Positions 1 to 7,779 of a DNA stretch of 64,000 nucleotides are shown piece after piece; within the stretch, counting starts at the first letter, position 1, and every line of letters begins with the position of its first letter. The notes under the pieces were generated by a model that did no database searches, had not been told where the DNA came from, and was given only the letters and a program-made list of their open reading frames with translations. Source of the stretch: Methanobrevibacter olleyae (GTDB lineage: Archaea > Methanobacteriota > Methanobacteria > Methanobacteriales > Methanobacteriaceae). The position numbers and the translations under genes are program-made. The DNA lies in assembly GCF_900114585.1 (NCBI RefSeq), contig NZ_FOTL01000004.1:1-64000 (forward strand), written 5' to 3'.

Positions 1-117
1 AAAACCAATAAAAGAGGAAAGGCAACACTAAAAATCAGAAACCTAAAGAAAGGAAATTATAAGATTTACACACAATACGGTAAATCAAAAATAAAAAACA
101 CAATAAAAATTACATAA
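1..117 (+). CDS. C-terminal end of an adhesin-like surface protein (5' truncated)
   Basis: The window opens inside a plus-strand reading frame that runs 38 codons to a TAA at 115-117. The residues include LKKGNYKIYTQYG and end KNTIKIT. That pattern, a 'G-N-Y-K-I' turn followed by a short beta strand, is typical of the last Ig-like (Big-type) repeat in Methanobrevibacter adhesin-like proteins. Such proteins are secreted and carry many repeats for surface contact. Only the tail is visible, so length, anchor and binding partner cannot be judged. A hairpin terminator follows at once, which supports this being a true gene end. It could be any repeat-rich surface protein. Confidence 0.6.
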   Translation, partial: KTNKRGKATLKIRNLKKGNYKIYTQYGKSKIKNTIKIT

Positions 118-120
118 AAA

Positions 121-160
121 AAAGATAATGAGGGTAAACACCCATTTATCTTTTTTTTAC
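121..160 (+). terminator. Hairpin terminator of the adhesin-like gene
   Basis: An outer 8-bp stem (AAAGATAA at 121-128 with TTATCTTT at 146-153) encloses a 4-bp GGGT/ACCC stem with an AAAC loop. A run of T follows. It starts four bases after the stop codon. Confidence 0.7.
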
Positions 161-703
161 TTTTTTTTAAAAGTTTTAAAATTAAACACCTATTTTTTTT
201 AAATAATAATAAATGGCTTTATTTAAATCCTATTCACTTTAAAGCCATTGCTTATCTTTATAAAATATTTTTAAATTAGCTTAAATTCATTTTTACAGTT
301 AATCTAAAGTTCCTGATTTTTGCAGAATACTTTAAAAAAGATAGATTTCATAATTCAAATAAGCTTTATTTTTTTAGGTAAAACCTTATATAAAAAAAAT
401 ACATGAATATCATTACTTTTAGAATTATTTCCAGATTTACTAGCATATTATACAGCTATTTAGAAAAAGCCAGAAAAACACCAACATTACAATCAATGCC
501 AACATTCATAAGCCAATACCAATTAATTATAAAATAAGATTTCAGCAAATCCTAAAATAGTTAAAAGCAATAGTTATAAATATCTTAAATTTAAAAAAAT
601 AAAAATAATTTTAATAACTAAGTAAAATAATTAGATAACAAACGAATAGATATATTCTATGATTTGCATAAATCATGACACTATATGTATAAGAGGTGAA
701 AGT
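161..703. other. Gene-free AT-rich region with a hairpin and an orphan TATA box
   Basis: There is no convincing gene here. Two things stand out. A perfect 10-bp inverted repeat (AATGGCTTTA at 212-221 with TAAAGCCATT at 240-249) encloses an 18-nt loop. A strong TATA-like element (TTATATAAAAAA) lies around 386-397, about 310 bp before the pirin start. Transcription from it would give either a long leader or a separate small RNA. Closer to pirin only weak AT-rich promoter candidates are visible. Confidence 0.4.
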
Positions 704-1543
704 ATGATGAGAAAAGTAGTTCATCAAACAAAAGGACATAAAGAAATTGATGGAGCTGGAGTACATTTAGTACGTGTATTAGGTAATCAAACAACCGACA
801 TACATGACCCGTTTTTAATGTTAGATGCATTTGATAGCAGAAATCCAAGCGATTATACTGCAGGTTTTCCAATGCATCCTCACAGAGGAATTGAAACTGT
901 AAGTTTTATCAGCAAAGGTGAAATGCTTCATAGAGATCACTTAGGAACAGAAGCTGTTATTTATGATGGGGAAGCCCAATGGTTAACAGCAGGATCAGGT
1001 GCTGAACATGAAGAATTTCCTGGAGGAGAACGTATACTAGGAACACAAATGTGGCTGAACCTTCCTGCAAAAGATAAAATGACTGCACCTCCAGCATATC
1101 ACAGCATCGATAAGGATGAAATTAAAGAATTTCCATTAGATGGAGGTATCTTACGTTTAGTTACTGGAGAATATAACAATGAAAAAGCTTGGCAAGGAAA
1201 ATACCTACCTCTAGATTTTTATGACATACATCTAGAGCCTAATGCAAAAGTAGAAATTCCAGTGCAAGAAGGATGGTCTGCCTTTGTCTTTACACTAGTT
1301 GGTGATGTAGAGATAAGTGAAACATTAGTTGAAGAAAAAACAGCTGCAAAATTAAGTGATGGAAATCATATAATCCTAGAAACAAAGGATAAGACTGCAG
1401 AAGTATTATTGTATAGCTCTAAAAGATTAGATGAGCCAGTAGCTTGGGCAGGTCCAATTGTTATGAATACAATAGAAGAATTAAACCAAGCATTTGATGA
1501 CCTGCAGGAAGGCAGATTTATAAAAGAGCAGACAGAATATTAA
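704..1543 (+). CDS. Pirin family cupin protein
   Basis: This is a pirin-type bicupin of about 279 residues, a normal length for the family. The N-terminal cupin carries the metal-site signature HPHRG and, about 45 residues later, AEHEE, which together supply the histidines and glutamate that bind Fe in pirins. The C-terminal half is the second, metal-free cupin. Pirins are variously described as quercetinase-like dioxygenases or redox-sensing regulators; the substrate here is unknown. The reading frame extends up to an ATG at 659, but GAGGTGA at 693-699 fits the ATG at 704 or 707, so I use 704. It stands alone and is followed by three copies of a 37-bp T-rich repeat. Confidence 0.88.
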   Translation: MMRKVVHQTKGHKEIDGAGVHLVRVLGNQTTDIHDPFLMLDAFDSRNPSDYTAGFPMHPHRGIETVSFISKGEMLHRDHLGTEAVIYDGEAQWLTAGSGAEHEEFPGGERILGTQMWLNLPAKDKMTAPPAYHSIDKDEIKEFPLDGGILRLVTGEYNNEKAWQGKYLPLDFYDIHLEPNAKVEIPVQEGWSAFVFTLVGDVEISETLVEEKTAAKLSDGNHIILETKDKTAEVLLYSSKRLDEPVAWAGPIVMNTIEELNQAFDDLQEGRFIKEQTEY

Positions 1544-1570
1544 AAAAAGGGGTATTAATTTACTCCTTTC

Positions 1571-1680
1571 TATAATGTTTATGGTTTCTTTAAACAATAG
1601 TTTTTTTTATAATGTTAATAGTTTCTTTAAACAATAGTTTTTTTTATAATGGTTATATTTTCTTTAAACAATAGTTTTTA
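1571..1680. repeat. 37-bp direct repeat, three copies, 3' of pirin
   Basis: Copies begin at 1571, 1608 and 1645 and differ by a few bases. Each contains TTTCTTTAAACAATAG followed by a run of five to eight T. They lie between the convergent stops of pirin and archease, so each copy offers a T-tract to pirin transcripts. Confidence 0.85.
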
Positions 1681-1732
1681 AAGCTACAACTAACTATAAA
1701 ACATGTGATAAATTAACTTAAATCAATAAAGG

Positions 1733-2215
1733 TTATAAATCTAGAATAGATCTAAGCTTGAAAATGCCATCATCTTCCTTTACACACATCTTATGAAAAG
1801 TAATAGCTTTAACTTCAGAGCGGCGAGGATGAATATCCCAATTTATTTCCTCACCATAAGCAGAGCAAGTCAATTTATAATTTTCCAAATCAGATGAGTT
1901 TAAATCATCCCCATCATCATTATCCATTTTTTCAATATCAACCTTAAAATCAGAAAAGAACAAGAATTCTGTATCTTGTATGAATAAAAGTTCTTCTAAA
2001 TAATCATACAAAAGAGAAACTAAATCTTCAGAAACTATTTCAAAATCTCTAGACTCTATCTTTTTTACTTTATCAATATCAGTTATTACATTAAACATAG
2101 CTAAACCTGCATTTTCATATGCTTCCTCTAGTGAATTACCATAAGCATAAAATCCAATATCTGCAGTAACATCAAAATAATCATATTTTTTAAAGTTTGA
2201 TTCATCTATTTCCAT
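1733..2215 (-). CDS. Archease, activator of the RNA ligase RtcB
   Basis: This 160-residue protein has the archease fold signature: a D-V-T-A-D-I-G-F motif near residue 15 with the metal-binding aspartate at about 19, the E-A-Y-E-N-A-G helix, and a C-terminal strand ending I-L-D-L. Archease speeds formation of the guanylylated RtcB intermediate and so helps join tRNA exons after intron removal. That job exists here, since the window holds an intron-containing tRNA-Met. The start ATG follows GGTG at usual spacing. An acidic loop (residues about 96-110, rich in D and N) is longer than I would expect. In Methanothermobacter the archease MTH1598 sits beside a Cdc6 gene (MTH1599, from memory), which matches the next minus-strand gene here. 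rtcB itself is not in the window. Confidence 0.88.
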   Translation of the reverse strand: MEIDESNFKKYDYFDVTADIGFYAYGNSLEEAYENAGLAMFNVITDIDKVKKIESRDFEIVSEDLVSLLYDYLEELLFIQDTEFLFFSDFKVDIEKMDNDDGDDLNSSDLENYKLTCSAYGEEINWDIHPRRSEVKAITFHKMCVKEDDGIFKLRSILDL

Positions 2216-2362
2216 AGCTATGCACCAATTTATTATTTAATTTTAATATTATTTAAACTACTTGAAAAAATCAGATGAAAATAGGCTTTGAAATTAAATA
2301 GGCCCTTATTGAATAGGTGAAATCATAGTTACTATTAGTTTTCAAATGCTCTCTTTCTCTTT

Positions 2363-2375
2363 TTTTATATATGCT
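2363..2375 (+). promoter_or_regulatory. TATA box for the small membrane-protein gene
   Basis: TTTTATATATG after a pyrimidine-rich stretch lies about 70 bp before the ATG at 2441. A start about 25 bp downstream gives a leader of roughly 45 nt that contains the strong Shine-Dalgarno. Confidence 0.5.
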
Positions 2376-2440
2376 TTTCAACTTACTATCATTAGCAAGA
2401 GAAATTTAAAGAAAACTTATATTAAAAAAGAGGTGAAAAA

Positions 2441-2629
2441 ATGATAAAAGAGACTAACACCCATTGTGACTTAAGAAGAAAGAATAGCTTCGTAGATCCT
2501 ATGACATTCCATAACCTTAAGATTGATTTTAAAGATTGCATGGTAATATTTGTAGTTTTTACAGTATTGCTTTTATCAATTTTAGCTGTTAGTGCAGCTC
2601 CAAACCCAGAAATGATGATCTGGGTATAA
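2441..2629 (+). CDS. Small single-span membrane or exported peptide (62 aa), unrecognised
   Basis: I do not recognise this family. It looks real: GAGGTGA sits at ideal spacing before the ATG, a TATA box lies about 70 bp upstream, and the frame ends cleanly before a large inverted repeat. Residues 1-32 are polar and charged (three D/E and several K/R). Residues about 33-53 form one hydrophobic helix (MVIFVVFTVLLLSILAV). The helix ends SAA, a signal-peptidase-like site, leaving a nine-residue tail PNPEMMIWV outside. It could be a small membrane protein, a precursor of an exported peptide, or a hydrophobic toxin. An overlapping antisense frame lacks a Shine-Dalgarno and is probably a shadow. Confidence 0.55.
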   Translation: MIKETNTHCDLRRKNSFVDPMTFHNLKIDFKDCMVIFVVFTVLLLSILAVSAAPNPEMMIWV

Positions 2630-2646
2630 TTAAACAATATCAAACC

Positions 2647-2806
2647 AAACCCATTGTTTATTAAAGGATGTAACCATATAAGATAAAGCTACTTATAGAA
2701 CTATGGATATTATCCTGCAATATTAATGATTAAATAGGATTAATCATTGAAATATGATTTTTTATAGTTCTAATTAGATAAATTACATCCTTTAATCAAT
2801 GCGTTT
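2647..2806. repeat. 160-nt long imperfect inverted repeat (structured RNA or MITE-like)
   Basis: The whole element folds on itself. The outer stem pairs AAAC (2647-2650), CATTG (2652-2656) and ATTAAAGGATGTAA (2660-2673) with the reverse complement at 2783-2806, broken only by a C-C mismatch and a TTT bulge. A middle stem pairs AGAACTAT (2697-2704) with ATAGTTCT (2764-2771). The apical stem pairs ATATT plus AATGATTA (2720-2732) with TAATCATT plus AATAT (2741-2755). This lies 18 nt after the small membrane-protein gene. It is far longer than a terminator and has no trailing T-run of note. Confidence 0.8.
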
Positions 2807-3195
2807 ATAAAATTATCCTTTGTAAGTTTATTATTTTTAATTTATCATTTTTAAACACTAAAAACTCGAAACATGATCATCATTTAATCCTTAAACACCA
2901 TACATTAATTTTTACTTCCTTTATTAATTTTTACTTTTTTTACTAATTTATTTATTATACCCTTTATTAACCTTTTGAATAATTTATTTATTAAGGGCTT
3001 CATTAAGTTTTTTAAAACATAAAAACATTTAATTACTTTAAAAGTCTATAAAGAAAGAAAATATTCAAAAATAAGAAAAGGAAAATAAAAAAAGAAAATA
3101 TTCAAGAATAAGAAAAGGAAAATATTCAAAAATAAAAAAAGAAAATATTCAAAAATAAGAAAAGGAAAATGAAAAAATAAATTAGAGCTTAAAAA
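2807..3195. repeat. Gene-free region with A-rich repeats 3' of cdc6
   Basis: The first 240 bp are plain AT-rich DNA. From about 3057 to 3175 a unit GAAAATATTCAAAAATAAG occurs four times (starts 3057, 3094, 3118, 3141), with or without an added GAAAAGGAAAAT. It lies downstream of the minus-strand cdc6 stop, so the transcript would carry repeated T-tracts. A very similar unit recurs 3' of mptE at 4441. Confidence 0.7.
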
Positions 3196-4314
3196 TTAAA
3201 GATTACAGCCCTTAATATCTTCAGGAGCAAACCTTAAAATGATCTCTCTTGAATTGCCCCTAACTCCTTTTCCAGTAAATTTAGTATCAATCAATCTTAA
3301 AAATTCCAATTTTTCAAGAGTTCTATTGAAAGTAGCATAGCTTACATTAGCTTCTTCTTTAAATTGTTTAGATAACTCTCCAGCAGTTAGAATCTCATCA
3401 CTATCAGCAACTGCCTTAAGTAAGGTTCTTTCAATATCATTCAAAGAATTAATAGTTTCCATTAAATTAACAGAGCCCTGTTTAGCTATTGCCTCTTCAA
3501 CATGCTCTAATTCAATAGTCCTGCTTGCATTAGCTTCTGCAATATTACCGCACACCCTAAGAAGATCGATGCCCACTCTTAAATCTCCAACCTCAATAGT
3601 GTGATTAGCAATTTCTTCAACTATCTCATCTGATATTACACTTGGGAAAAATCCTGCCTTAGCCCTGTCTGAGAGAATATCGAATATTTCAGAATATGTG
3701 TATGGTTGGAATGTAATATCTTGAGGAATGAATACGGTGTTAACGTTTTTATCAAGAGCATATCTAAATTCCAAATCTGAAAGAATGGCAAAGATACCAG
3801 TTCTCACTCCTTCAAATTCCTCATAAGCTCTTAAAATATCATAAAATACTTTATTTGCATTTTGACTTTGGAATAAATAATTAACATCGTCAAAAGCAAC
3901 AACCAATGCTTTGTTTTCTTCTCCAAGATATTTCATAACCTTTTCATATACCCTTGAAAAAGGAACTCCTGTCTCAGGAGGTTGATGTCCAAATAGCTTT
4001 TTATGAATTTGAGAAAAGATTCCAAAACGTGTTGTATGTAATTGACAATTAATATAACAACAAACAACTTTATCACTGATGTTTTCTACCAATTCAAAAA
4101 CTTTCTTAATTGCAGTTGTTTTTCCAGTAGCACATGACCCCATAATAACTGAATTAGTAGGACGGCCCCCTTGAATGGCTGGCCTAATACACATAGCCAT
4201 TCCTTCCATTTGACTATCCCTAAAATTAAAATTATCAGGCATATAATCTGGATTAAATGCATTTATGTTTAGGAATAATGTTTCATCAAACATTAAAATA
4301 TCTTCTATTGCCAT
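3196..4314 (-). CDS. cdc6-2: Orc1/Cdc6-type replication initiator (Cdc6-2 type)
   Basis: This is an AAA+ origin-binding and helicase-loading protein of 372 residues. Walker A is GSCATGKT at 59-66, in place of the common GPPGTGKT; Walker B is FDD at 141-143 within VVAFDDVNYL. A sensor/lid region follows. The C-terminal winged helix is at about 295-372, with a stretch reading VSYATFNRTLEKLEFLRL. Members bind origins and load or modulate MCM. Methanobacteriales carry two such proteins, and the neighbouring archease supports the Cdc6-2 assignment by synteny with Methanothermobacter. No Shine-Dalgarno precedes the ATG, and a TATA box sits 25 bp upstream, so the mRNA looks leaderless. I saw no cluster of origin-recognition boxes beside it. 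Confidence 0.85.
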   Translation of the reverse strand: MAIEDILMFDETLFLNINAFNPDYMPDNFNFRDSQMEGMAMCIRPAIQGGRPTNSVIMGSCATGKTTAIKKVFELVENISDKVVCCYINCQLHTTRFGIFSQIHKKLFGHQPPETGVPFSRVYEKVMKYLGEENKALVVAFDDVNYLFQSQNANKVFYDILRAYEEFEGVRTGIFAILSDLEFRYALDKNVNTVFIPQDITFQPYTYSEIFDILSDRAKAGFFPSVISDEIVEEIANHTIEVGDLRVGIDLLRVCGNIAEANASRTIELEHVEEAIAKQGSVNLMETINSLNDIERTLLKAVADSDEILTAGELSKQFKEEANVSYATFNRTLEKLEFLRLIDTKFTGKGVRGNSREIILRFAPEDIKGCNL

Positions 4315-4332
4315 ATAGTTTATTATATGTTT

Positions 4333-4344
4333 ACTTATATAAAA
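4333..4344 (-). promoter_or_regulatory. TATA box giving a leaderless cdc6 transcript
   Basis: Read on the minus strand this is TTTTATATAAGT, centred about 24-25 bp before the cdc6 ATG at 4314. That spacing places the transcription start at or within a base or two of the start codon. Confidence 0.55.
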
Positions 4345-4440
4345 AAGTTCTTTAAGTTTGAATAATGCTTTACAAATTTTATAAAAAATCCAATAAAGCT
4401 ATAAAAATTAAATGATGTGGATTAATAAAGTGGATAAAAA

Positions 4441-4560
4441 AAGAAAATACTCAAAATAAGAAAAGGAAAATAGGAAAAATAAGAAAAATAAGAAAAGGAA
4501 AATAGGAAAAATAAGAAAAATAAAATAAGAAAAATAAAATAAGAAAAATAAATTAAGAAA
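4441..4560. repeat. A-rich repeats 3' of mptE
   Basis: Units of the type AATAAGAAAAGGAAAATAGG recur at about 32-bp spacing, then decay to a short AAATAAGAAA motif repeated to the mptE stop. The first unit resembles the array at 3057-3175. Confidence 0.65.
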
Positions 4561-4565
4561 AAATC

Positions 4566-5297
4566 TTAATTATCAACCAAATTGATTACTTTTACATCGG
4601 TATTTTCTAAAATCCAATTAAGAAGTCTTTCTGCATAAATTAACTTTTTAGTTTTTATTTCATCTGCAGGGCCAGTTTCCCCTTCAATATTTGGTCTTGA
4701 ATATTTAGTAACAATTGTTCCAAAATCCATACCTGCAAGAACCATTTCATCTGCACCTAAAGCAATAGCTAAAAACATAGCTCTATCACCATCAGTAAAT
4801 CCACCGAAATTATATAGATTACCTACTGGAACAGATTGGGTAGTTCCTAATATTTTATCAAAGCTTCCTGAGAATAAATCAATATTTTCTTCATTATTAC
4901 CATGAGCATGAATAACAAAAGAAACTCCATGAGCATTTGCAGTTAGTAAATCAGAGATTTTACCATCTAAATCAGTGGCAATAATATCTGGAATAATATC
5001 TTCTTCTAAAAGAGCAGTGGTAGCACCATCAGCAGATATGAGAACATATTCATCTAAATTATAAGACTTACTATCTTCAATATGTTTTTTTAATGAAGGA
5101 CCTGCACCAAAAACAATGAATTTGCCAGTGTCATTCTTTTTATAAACAGTTTCATCATACAAATCTTCAAGAGTTAAAAAGCCATGGTCATCAAGTATTT
5201 TATCTAATAAATCAGCAGATTTTTCATCATCATCTCTTGAAAATCCAAAGTCCTCAAGAATTTCTTTATACCATACCTCCCATTCATTAATATCCAT
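4566..5297 (-). CDS. mptE: 6-hydroxymethyl-7,8-dihydropterin pyrophosphokinase, MptE type
   Basis: This is the archaeal MptE/DUF115 enzyme that transfers pyrophosphate from ATP to 6-hydroxymethyl-7,8-dihydropterin, a step toward tetrahydromethanopterin, the C1 carrier of methanogenesis. About 243 residues. Key blocks are FGAGPSLKKHI (nucleotide-binding turn), ISADGATTALL, DIIATDLDG, VIHAHGNN and FGGFTDGDRA. It is unrelated to bacterial FolK. The frame reaches a GTG at 5303, but the ATG at 5297 gives MDINEWE and lies just after a GTGTGATT sequence, so I prefer it. surE ends at 5365 on the same strand, 67 bp upstream, so the two may be co-transcribed. Confidence 0.87.
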   Translation of the reverse strand: MDINEWEVWYKEILEDFGFSRDDDEKSADLLDKILDDHGFLTLEDLYDETVYKKNDTGKFIVFGAGPSLKKHIEDSKSYNLDEYVLISADGATTALLEEDIIPDIIATDLDGKISDLLTANAHGVSFVIHAHGNNEENIDLFSGSFDKILGTTQSVPVGNLYNFGGFTDGDRAMFLAIALGADEMVLAGMDFGTIVTKYSRPNIEGETGPADEIKTKKLIYAERLLNWILENTDVKVINLVDN

Positions 5298-5364
5298 AAT
5301 CACACAACCAAAATAATTAAACTAATTAAATAAAATAAAAAATAATAAAATAAGATTTTAATAT

Positions 5365-6153
5365 TTAAAATTCCCAATTACCCACTTCATTAATTCTGCC
5401 AGTTAAATCAATGTTTAAAGGAGTCAAGCTCGGACGTCTTTCTACCAATAGACAATAGCCATCAGTTCCTTCTTTAAAATTCTCAACTAATTTAGGAACG
5501 ATCATAACTGTATCATTACCATCATCATCCTCTCTTTCAAGAATATTGGATTCCAGCATTTTATCTGCAAGGTAAGTTATCTTAATCTTATCAGACAATG
5601 GTTTAGATGGAATATTTAGGTTTAGTAAATTAATCCCTTCTGAAAGGCCTTCATCTAAAACTTTTTTAACTAATTTAACAAGGATCTTTTGTGCAAAGCT
5701 ATAGTCTGCATCAACATACCACTGGCCATTTTCATCTTTTTTAAAGCAGTCATCATCAAGAAAGAGAGAGCATGCAATAGCAGGTACTCCTTGAGCAACA
5801 GCTTCAAGTGCAGCACAAACAGTTCCTGAAATGGTAATTTCAGATTTACTAATGTTGATTCCAGGATTGATTCCAGTTACAACCAAATCAGGCTTTTTAT
5901 CACAAACATAATTAATACCTACATTAACAGAATCAGAAGGAGTTCCGGAAAGACCATAAGCTTCACTGCCATCAGCCAATTCATATTTATCTAAATATAA
6001 ATGCTTCATAATATTGACTTTACGGCCTACACTACTATTATTCTCTTTAGGAGCTACAACAGTTAGATTAGCTAAATCCCCTAGTGCTTGCTTAGTAGCT
6101 AAAATTCCCGGAGCTAAAACACCATCATCATTAGATATTAAAATATTTTTCAT
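5365..6153 (-). CDS. surE: 5'/3'-nucleotidase SurE
   Basis: SurE is a metal-dependent phosphatase that removes phosphate from 5'- and 3'-nucleoside monophosphates. The metal-binding N-terminus ISNDDG is at residues 6-11. It is followed by the SSVGR block, GLSGTPSDSVNVG, and TGINPGINIS, all diagnostic. 262 residues is normal. The frame extends to an ATG at 6168, but GGAGAGGT (minus strand, 6159-6166) is placed for the ATG at 6153, which begins MKNILISNDDG as in other SurE proteins. It shares the strand with mptE downstream. Confidence 0.93.
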   Translation of the reverse strand: MKNILISNDDGVLAPGILATKQALGDLANLTVVAPKENNSSVGRKVNIMKHLYLDKYELADGSEAYGLSGTPSDSVNVGINYVCDKKPDLVVTGINPGINISKSEITISGTVCAALEAVAQGVPAIACSLFLDDDCFKKDENGQWYVDADYSFAQKILVKLVKKVLDEGLSEGINLLNLNIPSKPLSDKIKITYLADKMLESNILEREDDDGNDTVMIVPKLVENFKEGTDGYCLLVERRPSLTPLNIDLTGRINEVGNWEF

Positions 6154-6204
6154 GACAAACCTCTCCATGTAATATAATTCTATAATTAATAATACTTAAT
6201 TATT

Positions 6205-6320
6205 CTTAAAAATGATCATAACAATCCTTAAAAATAATTATAATAAGTCTTAAAAATGATTATAATAATCCTTAAAAATAATTAAAAAATAAAAAAATTA
6301 TAAAAGTCCTTAAAAATGCT
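6205..6320. repeat. 22-bp repeats matching the 3' end of the reductase gene
   Basis: A 22-bp unit starting CTTAAAAAT begins at 6205, 6227, 6249 and 6271. The same CTTAAAAATG occurs at 6309 and spans the stop codon and last codon-and-a-half of the reductase gene (stop at 6310-6312). The array therefore looks derived from the gene's own 3' end. Confidence 0.75.
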
Positions 6321-7575
6321 TAAAAAAGTCAAAAAACTTAGATATTTTATTTATTGAAGGCATTGCAATATTGTTAATAAACTTAATTTGATAATTGAAC
6401 ATGAATCTTTCAAATTCTGATTTAACACTATCTAGCTCATTTGGAATATCAATAGACTGTGGACATAAACTCCTACACCTTCCACAATGATTACATAAAC
6501 CAGCACTTGATTGTTTATTAGTTATTCCCCCAACAACAACATAATAATTCACAAGAGCATTTGAAATAGGCCCAAAAGCTTTTTTATTAAATAAATACTT
6601 ATCATTATAAATTTTAAAACAATCTGGAATATTCACACCCTTCGGACAGGGAAGGCAATAGCCACAGCCAGTACAGCTGATCTCAATCATAGAATTAAAA
6701 ATGCCCTGAGCTTTTTTTATCATCTCTAGTTCTTCATTTGATAAAGAGCCAACTTCAACTCTAGTAGCAATAGCCATATTTTCTTTAATCTGGCTAAGAG
6801 AACCCATCCCTGATAAGACACATGTGATTTCCTTTTGATTAAAAACCCAGCTTAAAGCCCAGTCTACAGAAGACCTACTAGAATCAGTGCCTTTAAATAA
6901 ATCATCTAACTCTTTAGGTAATTCTCCTGCAAGAATCCCTCCCTTTAAAGGTTCCATAATAAAAACAGCAATATCCTTTTCATAAGCATATTTAATGCCT
7001 CTAATACCTGCTTGTGCATTAACATCCAAATAGTTATACTGAATAAGAACCATATCCCAATTGAAATCATCAATTGCCATATTAAATTCATTGGGAGCTC
7101 CATGATAAGAAAATCCAATATTTTTAATCTTGCCTTCAGCTCTTGCTTTTTCTAGAAATTCATAGATTCCAAGGTCTTTAAGCCTTAAAAGCGTAGTTAA
7201 ATCAATACTGTGAATATAATAATAATCAATGCAATCTGTTTGAAGCTTTCTTAGTTGTTCATTTAAAAATGCACCCATATCTTCACTGGATCTTAGCATC
7301 CATGAAGGTAATTTAGTGGATAGTTTAATCCTATCCCTATATTTAACTCCCTTTTCATCTTTTAAACTTAGAATCTCACCTAAAAACGATTCACTTTCTC
7401 CGCCATGATAAGTATATGCAGTATCAATATAATTTATTCCACTATCAATAGCATGTAAAATATATTCTTGAGCTAGTTCCCTATCTATAGAATTATTTTT
7501 AGTAGGAAGGCGCATAGTACCTAAGCCAAGTGGAAATAATTCATCCCCATTCTTTTTTACTACTCTCTTTACCAT
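6310..7575 (-). CDS. Aldo/keto reductase with C-terminal 4Fe-4S ferredoxin domain
   Basis: Residues 1-290 form an aldo/keto reductase barrel. The catalytic tetrad is visible: aspartate and tyrosine in DTAYTYHGG, lysine in STKLP, histidine in YYIHS. Residues about 300-385 hold two cysteine groups, CTGCGYCLPCP and CNHCGRCRSLCP, expected to bind iron-sulfur clusters. Proteins of this build are common in methanogens and clostridia; substrate is unknown, and electrons may come from ferredoxin rather than NADPH. 421 residues. The ATG follows GTGATGATTAT. A paralogue of the same build is at 49198-50367. Downstream are 22-bp repeats derived from its 3' end. Confidence 0.88.
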   Translation of the reverse strand: MVKRVVKKNGDELFPLGLGTMRLPTKNNSIDRELAQEYILHAIDSGINYIDTAYTYHGGESESFLGEILSLKDEKGVKYRDRIKLSTKLPSWMLRSSEDMGAFLNEQLRKLQTDCIDYYYIHSIDLTTLLRLKDLGIYEFLEKARAEGKIKNIGFSYHGAPNEFNMAIDDFNWDMVLIQYNYLDVNAQAGIRGIKYAYEKDIAVFIMEPLKGGILAGELPKELDDLFKGTDSSRSSVDWALSWVFNQKEITCVLSGMGSLSQIKENMAIATRVEVGSLSNEELEMIKKAQGIFNSMIEISCTGCGYCLPCPKGVNIPDCFKIYNDKYLFNKKAFGPISNALVNYYVVVGGITNKQSSAGLCNHCGRCRSLCPQSIDIPNELDSVKSEFERFMFNYQIKFINNIAMPSINKISKFFDFFKHF

Positions 7576-7644
7576 ATAATCATCACTTAAATATAAATCT
7601 TAAACACTGTCCTATTTCCTGAATGTTCATTTATCACTATCTTA

Positions 7645-7779
7645 TTGATTAAATAGCCATTTAACACCATTTGATTAAATAGCCATTTAACACCATTAAT
7701 CAAATAGCCATAACACCATTTGATTAAATAGCTATTTAAAGCATTTTATTGCTTAAATGACTATTCAATGCTATTTTTT
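7645..7779. repeat. 26-bp repeats 3' of the phosphoesterase gene
   Basis: Two near-identical 26-bp units start at 7645 and 7671 (TTGATTAAATAGCCATTT...). Diverged copies start at about 7697, 7720 and 7749. The last, diverged unit runs into the stop codon of the phosphoesterase gene at 7771-7773. Confidence 0.7.

Noticed and set aside
2422-2643. 73-codon antisense frame over the small membrane protein
   Set aside because: It has no Shine-Dalgarno, no promoter and a random-looking composition, whereas the plus-strand frame has both signals.
2216-4565. Replication origin beside cdc6-2
   Set aside because: I looked for repeated origin-recognition-box-like sequences of the TTACACTTGAAA type and found only one weak match (near 2255). 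A GC-skew or marker-frequency analysis would be needed.
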